Origin: Microbacteriaceae bacterium 3FA27C10 | GTDB taxonomy: Bacteria > Actinomycetota > Actinomycetes > Actinomycetales > Microbacteriaceae | DNA length: 34,047 nt | Assembly (NCBI GenBank): GCA_005502775.1 | Contig: SCNI01000035.1 | Location: 1-34,047, forward strand | Direction of reading: 5' to 3' | In this document: positions 7,750-16,279 of the stretch, in pieces | Position numbering within the stretch: position 1 is the stretch's first letter | How the letters are laid out: the number at the start of each line of letters is the position of its first letter | Position numbers and translations under genes: made by a program | The notes under the pieces: generated by a model | What the model was told of the DNA's origin: nothing | The model's database searches: none | What the model saw: only the letters and a program-made list of their open reading frames with translations

Positions 7750-9573
7750 CTACTCGACCGTGACCGACTTGGCCAGGTTGCGGGGCTTGTCGACGTCGCG
7801 CCCGAGGGCGAGCGCGAGTTCGCGGGCCAGGATCTGCAGCGGCACCACCGACTCGAGCGGCCCCCAGCGGTCGATGCCGCCGGGCATCGGCGTGCCGAGG
7901 CTGAGCCCGAGGGCCGGGATGGTGCTGCCGGCCCCGCCGATGCGGATCACGCGGCCGCCGCGTGCCGACACCTCGGCGATGTTGCTCTCGATGCGCCGGT
8001 CGCCCGAGTCGATGACGACCACGGGGGTTCCGGCCTCGACGAGCGCGAGCGGTCCGTGCTTGAGCTCGCCCGCCGGATAGTGCTCGGCCCAGCGGTAGCT
8101 CAGCTCCTTGAGTTTCAGCGCGCCCTCCGCGGCGTAAACGACGCCCGAGCCGCGGCCGAGGAAGAGGTAGCCCTGCGCATCCCGGATCTCGTCGATGAGC
8201 GGCGGGATCGCCTTCTGCGAGGCCGCGATCGCATGAGCGAGCAGATCCGGGATGCGGCGGAGGTCGTCGACCTGACGCCGGGCGTACTCCCGGTCGATCC
8301 TCCGTGTCGCCGCGAGGGCCGACAGCGCCATCGCCACCCCGGTGATCACCTGGGCGACGAAGGTCTTGGTGGCGGCGACACCGATCTCGGGGCCGGCGTT
8401 GCAGTTCAGCATCGAGTCGGCCCGCCGCGCGAGCGTGGAGTGGTCGCTGTTGGTGAGCGCCACGAGCGCCGAGGTGCCGAGGTCGAGATCGTCGATGGCC
8501 CGCAGCACGTCGGCGGTCTCGCCCGACTGGCTGAGGGCGATCACGAGGGTGCGCGGTTCGACGATGGCGCTCTGGCCCTCGCTCGCGATGAGCGAGGAGT
8601 TCGGCACGTCGCCGAGGGAGCCGAAGGCGTTCGCGATGACCCGGCCGGCGTTCAGCGAGGTGCCGCAGCCGAGCACGGCCACCCGCTCGAACGGCGGCAG
8701 CTGCAGCTCGGACCAGAGCGAGCCGTTCGCGATGCGCGGGGCGAGCTCGTCGATGATGCGGGCGGCCGTCTCGGGCTGCTCCTCGATCTCCTTGCCCATG
8801 AAGTCGGCGTGGCCGGCGAGCCCGTGGCTCGTTCCCGACCAGATCGACGAGACGAACGGGGGAGGGGTGACCCCGGTGCCGGCGCGGGTCCAGGCGAACT
8901 GCTCGCCGAGCTCCACCACGTCGCCGTCCCGCATGGCCTGGAACAGGTCGACCCATTGCGCGATCGCGTTGATGTCGCTCGCGGCGAAGACGCCCTTCTC
9001 CGAGCGGGCCACGAGCAAGGGGGAGCGGTGGGCGGCGGCCACGAGCGCGCCGCTCTGCGCGTCGAGGGCCACGACGGCCCAGGAGCCGCGCATCCGTCCC
9101 GTCGCCGCGGTGACGGCGTCGCGCAGCCCGCAGCCCGAACGCAGCTCGTGCTCGATCAGGTGGCTCACCACCTCGCTGTCGACGTCGGAGGCGAAGACGT
9201 GGCGCTCGGCTTCGAGCTGGGCCCGCAGCTCGACGGCGTTCTCGATGATGCCGTTGTGCACGATGCTGACGCGGCCCGTGCAGTCCCGGTGCGGATGCGC
9301 GTTCGCCTCGGTCACGGCCCCGTGCGTGGCCCACCGGGTGTGCCCGATCCCCGTGCCCGAGAGGGCTCCGTCGACGCCGGACTGATCGAGCGCGTCGAGC
9401 TGGCGCTCGAGGGTGTCGACCCGGTGGGTGGTGCGCGAGGACACGGTGGTGCCCGTCGTGGTGAGGATGGCGACGCCGGCCGAGTCGTAGCCGCGGTATT
9501 CGAGCAGCCGCAGCGCGTCGACGAGGAACGGCGCCGCGGCGCCGGGCATCCGGCAGGCGACGATGCCGCACAT
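7750..9573 (-). CDS. glmS: glutamine-fructose-6-phosphate aminotransferase (isomerising)
   Basis: This enzyme converts fructose-6-phosphate and glutamine to glucosamine-6-phosphate, the entry step to UDP-GlcNAc. The 607-residue length fits GlmS. Cys2 (MCGIVACRM) is the N-terminal glutaminase nucleophile. RGYDSAG, HTRWATHG and IVHNGIIENA are the other conserved glutaminase segments. Two SIS domains follow (CGTSLNAGRV, ALSQSGETADVLRAI, and VAATKTFVAQ), and the C-terminus KPRNLAKSVTVE carries the isomerase lysine region. The ATG overlaps the upstream TGA by one base (TGATG), indicating coupled translation with the epimerase. Its position inside a sugar operon suggests a dedicated copy; a housekeeping glmS may exist elsewhere, which cannot be seen here. 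It lacks its own promoter. Confidence 0.96.
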   Translation of the reverse strand: MCGIVACRMPGAAAPFLVDALRLLEYRGYDSAGVAILTTTGTTVSSRTTHRVDTLERQLDALDQSGVDGALSGTGIGHTRWATHGAVTEANAHPHRDCTGRVSIVHNGIIENAVELRAQLEAERHVFASDVDSEVVSHLIEHELRSGCGLRDAVTAATGRMRGSWAVVALDAQSGALVAAAHRSPLLVARSEKGVFAASDINAIAQWVDLFQAMRDGDVVELGEQFAWTRAGTGVTPPPFVSSIWSGTSHGLAGHADFMGKEIEEQPETAARIIDELAPRIANGSLWSELQLPPFERVAVLGCGTSLNAGRVIANAFGSLGDVPNSSLIASEGQSAIVEPRTLVIALSQSGETADVLRAIDDLDLGTSALVALTNSDHSTLARRADSMLNCNAGPEIGVAATKTFVAQVITGVAMALSALAATRRIDREYARRQVDDLRRIPDLLAHAIAASQKAIPPLIDEIRDAQGYLFLGRGSGVVYAAEGALKLKELSYRWAEHYPAGELKHGPLALVEAGTPVVVIDSGDRRIESNIAEVSARGGRVIRIGGAGSTIPALGLSLGTPMPGGIDRWGPLESVVPLQILARELALALGRDVDKPRNLAKSVTVE

Positions 9574-10595
9574 CAGGCACCCCGCGCATCGAGGGCGGCC
9601 GAGCGGGTGCCGGGGCCCTCGTGATCGAGCGAGCGTGAGGTGAGCATCTCCTCGGCCACACGGCGGATGATCTCGTCGAGCGGCGTCGCCGGCACGAAAC
9701 CGACGAGCGCGTAGGCCCGGCTGAAATCCGGCACCCGTCGGCGCATGTCCTCGAAACCGGCCGCATAGGCCTCGCTGTACGAGACGAAGGTGATGGGGCT
9801 CCGGCTGCCGGTGACGTCGAGGATGCGGTGGGCCAGGTTCACGATCGACACCTCTTCGGCGCCCCCGAGGTTGAACGCCTCGCCGTAGGCGGCGGGCTCC
9901 TCCACGAGCCGCACCATGGCCGGCACGACGTCGCCCACGTAGGAGAAGCATCGGGTCTGGTTGCCGTCGCCGTAGACGGTGAGCGGCTCGCCGCGCAGCG
10001 CCTGCCCGACGAGGTTCGGCACCACCATCCCGTATCGCCCGGTCTGGCGCGGCCCGACGGTGTTGAACAGCCGCACGATGGCCACGTCGAGCCCGTACTC
10101 GCTCCAGTAGGCGTGGGCGAAGGCCTCGTCGATGCCCTTCGCGGCCGCGTAGGTCCAGCGCGACTTCAGCGGGGAGCCGAGGATGCGGTCGGAGTCCTCG
10201 GTGAGCCGGTCGGCGGTGTTCTTGCCGTAGATCTCGCTCGTCGACACGAGCAGCAGCGTGGCGCGCGCCTCGACGCAGGCGTCGAGCACGTTCTCGGTGC
10301 CGTGGATGTTCGTACGCAAGCTCGAGAGCGGCTGCTCCACGATGAGCTTCACGCCCACCGCCGCCGCCAGGTGGAACACCCGGTCGGCGCCCGCGATGGT
10401 GGCCATCACGGTGTCGCGGTCGAGGATCGAGCCGTGCACGATCGAGAGCCGGGGATTGGGGAGGGAGTCGATGAGGTTGCGCGGGGCGCCGGTCGACATG
10501 TCGTCGAGCACGACGACCTCGTCTCCCAGGGCGAGGAGGTGTTCGGTGAGGTGGCTGCCGATGAAGCCGGCGCCTCCGGTGATGACTGAGCGCAT
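9573..10595 (-). CDS. NAD-dependent nucleotide-sugar epimerase/dehydratase (extended SDR)
   Basis: This 340-residue cytosolic enzyme acts on a UDP-linked sugar. The N-terminal Rossmann motif is TGGAGFIGSH (residues 6-15). VSTSEIYG carries the active-site Ser/Thr, YAAAK is the YxxxK catalytic pair, and RLFNTVGPRQ and YGDGNQTRCFSYVGDVV bind the nucleotide sugar. These features fit UDP-glucose or UDP-GlcNAc(A) 4-epimerases and UDP-glucuronate decarboxylases; the exact reaction cannot be decided. Context favours epimerisation of the product of the upstream dehydrogenase. The start at 10595 has GAAGGA about 9-10 bases upstream. It is 66 bases after the dehydrogenase gene and overlaps glmS by one base. 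Confidence 0.88.
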   Translation of the reverse strand: MRSVITGGAGFIGSHLTEHLLALGDEVVVLDDMSTGAPRNLIDSLPNPRLSIVHGSILDRDTVMATIAGADRVFHLAAAVGVKLIVEQPLSSLRTNIHGTENVLDACVEARATLLLVSTSEIYGKNTADRLTEDSDRILGSPLKSRWTYAAAKGIDEAFAHAYWSEYGLDVAIVRLFNTVGPRQTGRYGMVVPNLVGQALRGEPLTVYGDGNQTRCFSYVGDVVPAMVRLVEEPAAYGEAFNLGGAEEVSIVNLAHRILDVTGSRSPITFVSYSEAYAAGFEDMRRRVPDFSRAYALVGFVPATPLDEIIRRVAEEMLTSRSLDHEGPGTRSAALDARGA

Positions 10596-10661
10596 GGGTC
10601 TGGTCCTTCAGGTCTGGTCGTGTGCGGGCGGGCGGGTGTGCGGCGGGCTGGCCGGGGTGTG

Positions 10662-12005
10662 TCAGAGGATGACGCGCTGCGGCACGTCGGTGCCGCGGTA
10701 GGTGGTGTCGAGCACGAGCTGGTGCGGGGCGATCCAGCCGAGCGGGGCATCCGCGTGCCGCGTGTGCAGCACCACGAGCTCGGCCTCGAAGGCGGCCGGG
10801 TCGGCGACGCCGGTGAGCAGGATGCCGCTCGGCAGCCGCACGGAGTCGAAGTGCTCGTCGAAGAAGGCCACCGTGGCGCCGCGCTCGATCAGGCCGTCGA
10901 GGATCTCGAGGGCCGGCGACTCGCGCAGGTCGGCGACATCGGGCTTGTAGGCGATGCCCACCACGAGCACGCGGGTGCCGAGCATGCCGCTGCCGGCTCC
11001 CGAGAGCACCTCCTGCACGCGATCGACCACGCGGTTCGGGCGGGCCGCGATCTCCACCATGGCCTGCGTGATCATCGGTGCGGCGACGCGCTGCTTGCGC
11101 AGCTGCCAGAGCAGGTAGTGCGGGTCGCACGGGATGCAGTGGCCACCGACGCCCGGGCCCGGCAGGAAGGGCATGTAGCCGTAGGGCTTGGTGGAGGCCG
11201 CATCGACGACGTCGGCGATGTTCAGATCGAGCGCCTGGCAGATGTCGGCGAACTCGTTGGCGAGAGCGATGTTGACAGCGCGAAACGTGTTCTCCAAGAG
11301 CTTGGTCATCTCGGCCGCCGCGAGCGAGCGCACGCGGTGCACCTTGGTGACGTAGCGGAGGAGCAGCCTCGACGCCTCCTCTTCGCACTGGGCGGTGGCG
11401 CCGCCCACCACGCGGGGCACCTCGTCGTGGTCGAAGGCCGCGTTGCCGGGGTCGATGCGCTCCGCGCTGAAGGCGACGAAGACATCCGTCCCCACCGTGT
11501 AGCCACGCTCCATCAGCGGCTTCACGAGCAGGTCGTCGGTGCAGCCGACGTAGGAGGTGGAGGTGAGCATGAGCACTTGGCCGGGCACCGCGTGGTCGAC
11601 GACCATGGCGCAGGCTGCGCGCAGGATCGACAGATCGGGGATGAGGTGCTCGTCGACCGGGGTGGGCACGCACACGATCACGGCGGCGGCCTTGCGCAGC
11701 TCGCCGGGGTCGGTGCTGAGCACGAAGCCCGGGTGGTCGAGCGCCCGGAGCAGCCGCGCGTGGTCGATCTCGAGGAGATCGGCCTCGTGGGAGCGGATCA
11801 CCTCGAGGCGGCGTTCCGAGGTGTCGAGGGCGAGCACGCGGCTGTCGGCGCCGTGGTAGGCGAGGGCGGTGGGGAGGCCCACGTAGCCCAGGCCGACGAT
11901 GGCAACGTCGTATTCGAAGGCGGTGGCGGTGGTCGCCGCCGGGCGATCCCAGCTCTCGGCCGGCTCACCGATGTCGGTGCGGGTGATGCTCTCGAACGTT
12001 GTCAC
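10662..12005 (-). CDS. UDP-N-acetylhexosamine-type nucleotide-sugar 6-dehydrogenase
   Basis: This 447-residue enzyme oxidises the C6 hydroxyl of a UDP-sugar to a uronic acid using two NAD+. The NAD-binding motif is VAIVGLGYVGLP (about residues 35-45). VCVPTPVD and the long helix ENTFRAVNIALANEFADIC follow, and the catalytic cysteine is Cys290 in GPGVGGHCIPCDPHYL. The C-terminal domain has VVGIAYKPDVADLRESPA. The ENTFRAVNIA and GGHCIPxDP versions of these motifs are typical of WbpA/WecC-type UDP-GlcNAc or UDP-ManNAc dehydrogenases rather than classical UDP-glucose dehydrogenase. I chose the GTG at 12005 because AGGGAG lies about 7 bases upstream. The reading frame stays open further upstream, but that part shows no homology. 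It is the first gene of a five-gene operon running to 5183. Confidence 0.9.
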   Translation of the reverse strand: MTTFESITRTDIGEPAESWDRPAATTATAFEYDVAIVGLGYVGLPTALAYHGADSRVLALDTSERRLEVIRSHEADLLEIDHARLLRALDHPGFVLSTDPGELRKAAAVIVCVPTPVDEHLIPDLSILRAACAMVVDHAVPGQVLMLTSTSYVGCTDDLLVKPLMERGYTVGTDVFVAFSAERIDPGNAAFDHDEVPRVVGGATAQCEEEASRLLLRYVTKVHRVRSLAAAEMTKLLENTFRAVNIALANEFADICQALDLNIADVVDAASTKPYGYMPFLPGPGVGGHCIPCDPHYLLWQLRKQRVAAPMITQAMVEIAARPNRVVDRVQEVLSGAGSGMLGTRVLVVGIAYKPDVADLRESPALEILDGLIERGATVAFFDEHFDSVRLPSGILLTGVADPAAFEAELVVLHTRHADAPLGWIAPHQLVLDTTYRGTDVPQRVIL

Positions 12006-12273
12006 GACTTTCTCCCTTGATCGTCTGGCGCGTGTCAGTTGCTGCGATGACCGCGTCAGCGACGACGGGAGGAGCGAGGGTGTCCCCTGGGTGTGAGGCT
12101 CGTTCATCCCGCCGCCGTGCGACGCAATCGGGTCGGGTGGGGAGATGAAGCGGTGTTCGGCCTCGTGCCCCCGGACACACTGTCTCCGGAGGCCTTCACG
12201 GGAGTCAATCGCTTTCCGGAGGCATGCGGTTTTCCACGCCGGGTTCGCCGGGGACTGCGGTGACAGGGCCTCG

Positions 12274-12291
12274 CGTGCGGGTTTCCGCACG
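12274..12291. repeat. short perfect inverted repeat upstream of synthase
   Basis: CGTGCGG and CCGCACG flank a GTTT loop. The element ends 32 bases before the proposed -10 box of the glycosyltransferase, where an activator or operator would sit. Without a T run it is unlikely to be a terminator. Confidence 0.45.
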
Positions 12292-12323
12292 ATCATGCGG
12301 GTGGGCCGGTGGGCGAGCCGAAC

Positions 12324-12329
12324 TAGGTT
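12324..12329 (+). promoter_or_regulatory. -10 box (TAGGTT) of the synthase gene
   Basis: TAGGTT lies 25 bases before the ATG at 12355, followed by a Shine-Dalgarno GAGGGG at 12341-12346 with 8 bases to the start. This gene therefore looks leadered, unlike many in the window. I see no clear -35 box, compatible with activator dependence. Confidence 0.45.
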
Positions 12330-12354
12330 TGAGCTTCGAAGAGGGGTGGGTGCG

Positions 12355-13641
12355 ATGTTCTCGTTCCTGATCGTCCTCCTCCTCGTGCTCGGGGTGAACA
12401 CGATCATCTGGGGCACGGCGGGCGGGATGCGCGTGCTGGCCGCCCGGTTGCGGCGGCACTCCTCGTCGGCGCGCGCCGGCGCATCCGCAGCCGGCCCCGG
12501 GCGCGACGAGGTCGCCATCCTCATCGCGGCCCACAATGAAGAGGTCGTGATCGGCCGCACCATCGCCGAGCTCGACAAGTTCGGCCCGGAGGTGAGCGTG
12601 TTCGTGGTCTCCGACGGTTCCAGCGACGACACCGCCGTCATCGCCCGCGCGCACGGCGCCACGGTGCTCGAGCTGAACCCGAACCGCGGCAAGGCGGGAG
12701 CCCTCGTGGCCGCGATCGAGCATTTCCGCATCGCCGAGCGCTTCGAGGTGCTTCTCCTGCTCGACGCCGACACCCACCTCAGCGCGGAGTACTTCGACAC
12801 AGGGCTCGGCGAGTTCGCCGATCCGGGGATCGTGGCGGTGGCCGGCCGCGCCTCCACGCTGTTCACCCCGTCGTCGCCCACCTTCTTCGGGCGCCTGCTC
12901 GTGGCCTACCGCGAGCGCGTCTACATCGCGATGCAGTACCTCTTCAAGTTCGGGCAGGCGGGTCGCTATGCGAACGTCGTTCCGATCGTGCCGGGCTTCG
13001 CGAGCATGTACCGCACGAGCATCCTGAAGGACATCGACATCGCCGCCCAGGGCCTCAAGATCGAGGACTACAACATGACCTTCGAGGTGCACGCGAAGCG
13101 CCTCGGCCGCATCGCATTCCACCCGCACGCGGCGATCGCGCTCACGCAGGACCCCGACACCCTGTTCGACTACGTGAAGCAGGTGGAGCGCTGGAATCTC
13201 GGGTTCTGGCAGACCGTGGGCCGCCACCGCTTCCGGATGCGCGTGTTCTGGGTCGCTCTCAGCCTCTTCATCGGCGAACTGCTGCTCGCCAGCGTGGTGC
13301 TCGTGCTGCTGCTGCCGGCGATCACCCTCTCGGTGGGCTCCTCGCTCGCCGAGGCGGCGGGCCTGGACCCCTCCGGCATCGCCGGGGGCGTGGCCGGCGC
13401 TCTGCCGCCGCTCGCTCTGCTCGCCGGGCTCGTGCTGCCCGACTACCTGCTCACGGTGCTCGCCGCCGTCGTGAGCCGCCGCGCGGTCTACCTCGCATAC
13501 GGACTGTTCTTCCCGTTCTTCCGCATCGTGGATGCGGTGCTCTGCCTCTACGCGCTCGGCGAGGCGGTGTTCAGCAGCTCCGGAGGCACCTGGAAGAGCC
13601 CGTCGCGACGGCCGGCCGCCGAGCACTCCGCCGTCAGTTGA
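12355..13641 (+). CDS. processive family 2 membrane glycosyltransferase (polysaccharide synthase)
   Basis: This 428-residue protein should polymerise a UDP-sugar and pass the chain through the membrane, like hyaluronan, PNAG, chitin or cellulose synthases. There is one N-terminal membrane segment (FSFLIVLLLVLGVNTIIWG), then the GT-A domain: AAHNEEVVIGRT, SDGSSDD (Asp87 region), the DxD motif DADT (137-140), the acceptor-site IEDYN (Glu237-Asp238), and the processivity motif QVERW (276-280). Three to four C-terminal membrane segments follow, with a short charged tail. The ATG at 12355 is chosen for GAGGGG 8 bases upstream; the in-frame GTG at 12346 overlaps that site. It is divergent from the nucleotide-sugar operon and its last 8 bases overlap the regulator gene. 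The polymer cannot be identified from sequence alone. Confidence 0.92.
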   Translation: MFSFLIVLLLVLGVNTIIWGTAGGMRVLAARLRRHSSSARAGASAAGPGRDEVAILIAAHNEEVVIGRTIAELDKFGPEVSVFVVSDGSSDDTAVIARAHGATVLELNPNRGKAGALVAAIEHFRIAERFEVLLLLDADTHLSAEYFDTGLGEFADPGIVAVAGRASTLFTPSSPTFFGRLLVAYRERVYIAMQYLFKFGQAGRYANVVPIVPGFASMYRTSILKDIDIAAQGLKIEDYNMTFEVHAKRLGRIAFHPHAAIALTQDPDTLFDYVKQVERWNLGFWQTVGRHRFRMRVFWVALSLFIGELLLASVVLVLLLPAITLSVGSSLAEAAGLDPSGIAGGVAGALPPLALLAGLVLPDYLLTVLAAVVSRRAVYLAYGLFFPFFRIVDAVLCLYALGEAVFSSSGGTWKSPSRRPAAEHSAVS

Positions 13642-16279
13642 GCAGCGACGCCAGGTGCGAGCGCGAGCGCGCGCCCACCTTGCGGTAGATGTGGGTGAGG
13701 CGCAGTTCGACGGTGCGGAGCGAGATGTACAGCTCGGCGGCGATCTCGCGGTTGCGGAAGCCCTTGCGCACCATCTCGGCCACCTCGCGCTCGTCGGAGG
13801 TGAGGAGGCCGAGCACCGTGCTCACTGGTGGAACCTCCGGCACCTCTGCCCGGGCCACGAAGCGGCGCGCCCAGAGCGTGGCTCCGGCGTTCTCGAAGGC
13901 GGCGGCCGCGGCGCTCGCGGCGTGTTCCGCGGCTTCGGCGTGGCCGAGCCGGGCGAGGCGCTGGGCCTGGGCGATGAGGGTGCGCCCCCGGTCGTAGCTG
14001 TATTCGGTGCCGTCGAACGCGGCCACGGCCTCGCGGAACAGCCCCGGTGAGAGCTCGTCGGCCGCGAGCAGCGCTCGAGAGCGGGCCAGGGCATGGTCGA
14101 GCCAGCGCGAGGGGCGCTCGCTGCGCTGCTCGAGCATCCGCCGGTACACCGTCTCGCCCTCGCGGGCCCGGCCGCTCAGCACGCTGGCCTCGACCAGGTC
14201 GGCCGAGTGCCGCAGAAGGGAGGGGTTCTGCAGGTGCGCTCCGGATGCGTCGGCCAGCAGCAGCAGCCGCATGGCGTCGTCGAACCGGTTCTCGAGCAGC
14301 GCCGACTGCCCCTGAAAGGTGAAGAGCCGCGCGATGAGGGCGGGATTGCGCTCGGAGGAGGCGAATTCGAGGCACTCCTCGGCGTAGGCCTGCGACTCGT
14401 CGGGCCGCTCGCGCGAGTAGTGATACCAGGCCAGCACGAGCGCTCGCGCCGCGCGGTGGTTCGCGACCGGAAGCGGGAACGACAGCCACTCCTCCACCGC
14501 GAGCCGGGCGCGGTGGAAGTCGCCGGCGCGCATCTCGTTCGTGCAGCTGAGGCCCCGGGCGCGCTCGAGCGTGAGCGGCTCGCCGTGCGGGCGGTTGAAC
14601 ACCACCGCGCAGACCCGCCGCGCCTGTGCGTAGCGTTCGCGGTAGCTCAGGGTGGTGGCGAAGGCGACCAGCGAGTCCGACGACATCGCCTGCAGCTCCT
14701 CCGCGCTCACCCGCCCGGTGGTGGGCTCCGGGTCGGGGCGGCCGTCCACGGCATCGAGCATCGCGAGCGTCTCGCGGTGGGCCTGCCGGGCGTCGTCGGA
14801 GGCCTCGCCCAGGAATCGCCCGGCGAGCGCCACATCGCGGCGCGCCTCCTCGACGTCCCAGCGCGCGGAGTGGGCGAAGCTCGCCTGAGCGAGCAGCCGC
14901 ACCGCGCCGGAGGGATCGTCGTCGCCGTAGAGGCTGACCGCCGCCTCCACGTCGCTCGTGGGCACCAGGCAGGTCTTCTCGTATTCGACCAGGATGCGCT
15001 CGGTCGCGAGCCGCAGGTTGAGCGCGGCCGACGCCGGGTCGAACCGCACGTGCAGCAGGTAGCGCTCGGCGAGGTCGAGTTCGCCCTGACCGGTGAGTGC
15101 GGTGGCGAAGCGGAACACCAGGGCGTGACGCGACTCGAGGTCGACGGCGGTGAGCAGCCCGCGCTCGGCGAGCTCGACGGCGGAGGCGGTGTCGCCCTCG
15201 AGCGCGAAGCGGGTGGCCGCGAGCAGCAGATCGTCGGTGAGTTCCGCATCCGGCGCCATGAAACTCGCGTGCCAGATGCGCAGCCGGTCGTCGATCTCCT
15301 CGTGCAGCGCGGCCAGCTCCGCGTGGCGCTCGCGCCGCTCGCGCGGCTTCATGTCCCAGTAGAGATAGGAGCGCAGCAGTGGCTCGACCAGGCGCACGTA
15401 CTGCCCGTGGCTGGTGGCGAGACCGGCGTAGAGGATCTCCTCGAGCACGTCGAGGTCGTCGGGGCGTTCGCGGGTGAGGGCGCCGACGTGCGTGAGCGGT
15501 GCGAGGGCGATCGACTCGAGCATGCGGCGCAGCGGTTCGGCCGCATCGCTCAGTTTCTTGCTCGCCACGGCTTTGAGGGACTCACTCGGCCGGGAGGGCA
15601 GCACGAGCGGTTCCCGCCCCGCGAGCTGGTCGGCACTGAGCGCCCGCGCCGACTCCATCATGACGAGCGGGTTGCCGTCGGACTGGCCCGCGACGATGCG
15701 GAGGGTTCCGGGGTCGGCCCCGAGCCCGAACTCGGCCGCGGCGAGATGCACCGACTCGTCGATGTTCAGGCGATGGATCTCGCGCTGCTGGAATCCGGCG
15801 AGTGGACTGTCCTCGGCGAGCTGGTCGGCGGTCGCGACGAAGCGGAGACCGGTGCCTGCGAGGCGGCCCGCCATGAAGCCGATGAGGGTCTGGGTCTCGG
15901 CATCCATGCGGTCGAGATCGTCCACCAGCACGAGCAGCGGCGGCAGGGAGAGGCCGCGCAGCAGCGAGAGCAGGTCGCGGGCGGCGGCGAACATGAACTG
16001 CGGCTCGGTGGAACGCAGGGTGAAGCGACCCCCGAACTCCACCGCACGCGAGTCGTCGATCGAGGCGAAGATGCGGGAGAACCCCGACAGGGGCCAGGCC
16101 GCCTCGGCCGGGTTCGCGTGCAGCAGCACCGCCTGCACCGACGACTCCCGCAGTGCGGCCTCGAGCAGGTGCGAGCGGCCGACTCCCTGTTCGCCGATGA
16201 ATACCACGGCGCTCTCCGAGGGGGCGGTGGCGATCTGCGCGATGAGATCGAGCTCACCGCGATGCGCGATGAACTCCAT
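13634..16279 (-). CDS. LAL-type LuxR family transcriptional regulator with AAA ATPase domain
   Basis: This is an 881-residue cytosolic regulator of the large ATP-binding LuxR (MalT-like) class. The N-terminal NTPase domain has a P-loop-like GEQGVGRS (residues 29-36), in which the usual Lys is Arg, and a Walker B VDDLD (119-123). The middle is a long helical TPR-like region, usual for ligand sensing. The C-terminal LuxR HTH (about 820-881) starts at LTSDEREVAEMV and includes GFRNREIAAELYISLRTVE and HIYRKVGARSRSHLASLL. I use the ATG at 16279 rather than the TTG just before it. It overlaps the synthase gene convergently by 8 bases. Control of the exopolysaccharide locus is inferred from position and a shared upstream 9-mer, not shown. 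The inducer is unknown. Confidence 0.9.
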   Translation of the reverse strand: MEFIAHRGELDLIAQIATAPSESAVVFIGEQGVGRSHLLEAALRESSVQAVLLHANPAEAAWPLSGFSRIFASIDDSRAVEFGGRFTLRSTEPQFMFAAARDLLSLLRGLSLPPLLVLVDDLDRMDAETQTLIGFMAGRLAGTGLRFVATADQLAEDSPLAGFQQREIHRLNIDESVHLAAAEFGLGADPGTLRIVAGQSDGNPLVMMESARALSADQLAGREPLVLPSRPSESLKAVASKKLSDAAEPLRRMLESIALAPLTHVGALTRERPDDLDVLEEILYAGLATSHGQYVRLVEPLLRSYLYWDMKPRERRERHAELAALHEEIDDRLRIWHASFMAPDAELTDDLLLAATRFALEGDTASAVELAERGLLTAVDLESRHALVFRFATALTGQGELDLAERYLLHVRFDPASAALNLRLATERILVEYEKTCLVPTSDVEAAVSLYGDDDPSGAVRLLAQASFAHSARWDVEEARRDVALAGRFLGEASDDARQAHRETLAMLDAVDGRPDPEPTTGRVSAEELQAMSSDSLVAFATTLSYRERYAQARRVCAVVFNRPHGEPLTLERARGLSCTNEMRAGDFHRARLAVEEWLSFPLPVANHRAARALVLAWYHYSRERPDESQAYAEECLEFASSERNPALIARLFTFQGQSALLENRFDDAMRLLLLADASGAHLQNPSLLRHSADLVEASVLSGRAREGETVYRRMLEQRSERPSRWLDHALARSRALLAADELSPGLFREAVAAFDGTEYSYDRGRTLIAQAQRLARLGHAEAAEHAASAAAAAFENAGATLWARRFVARAEVPEVPPVSTVLGLLTSDEREVAEMVRKGFRNREIAAELYISLRTVELRLTHIYRKVGARSRSHLASLLN

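Larger units (their letters stand above)
12006..12354. promoter_or_regulatory. divergent control region between sugar operon and synthase
   Basis: This 349-base spacer separates the minus-strand operon from the plus-strand glycosyltransferase. On the operon side there is no TA dinucleotide between 12006 and 12323, so no TANNNT -10 box is available. It contains ACACTGTCT (12177-12185), which also occurs upstream of the LAL regulator; a 9-base direct repeat TCCGGAGGC at 12185-12193 and 12215-12223; and a perfect 7-base inverted repeat CGTGCGG-GTTT-CCGCACG at 12274-12291. All are candidate regulator sites. I see no convincing small gene here. Confidence 0.5.

Noticed and set aside
7687-9624. 645-residue plus-strand frame antisense to glmS
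   Set aside because: It mirrors glmS codon structure and has no recognisable domain.
5183-9766. 1527-residue open frame on the minus strand
   Set aside because: Only its last 322 residues (from 6151) read like protein with a lipobox and conserved domain. The rest is an Arg/His/Pro-rich shadow of glmS and the deacetylase gene.
7750-11673. 1307-residue open frame reading through glmS
   Set aside because: GlmS starts at its own MCGIV at 9573, where Cys2 must be N-terminal. The upstream part is the antisense-type shadow frame of the epimerase and dehydrogenase genes.
12145-12354. N-terminal extension of the synthase from an upstream ATG at 12145
   Set aside because: The extra 70 residues are Arg/Cys-rich and unlike GT2 proteins, and the ribosome binding site and membrane segment point to 12355.
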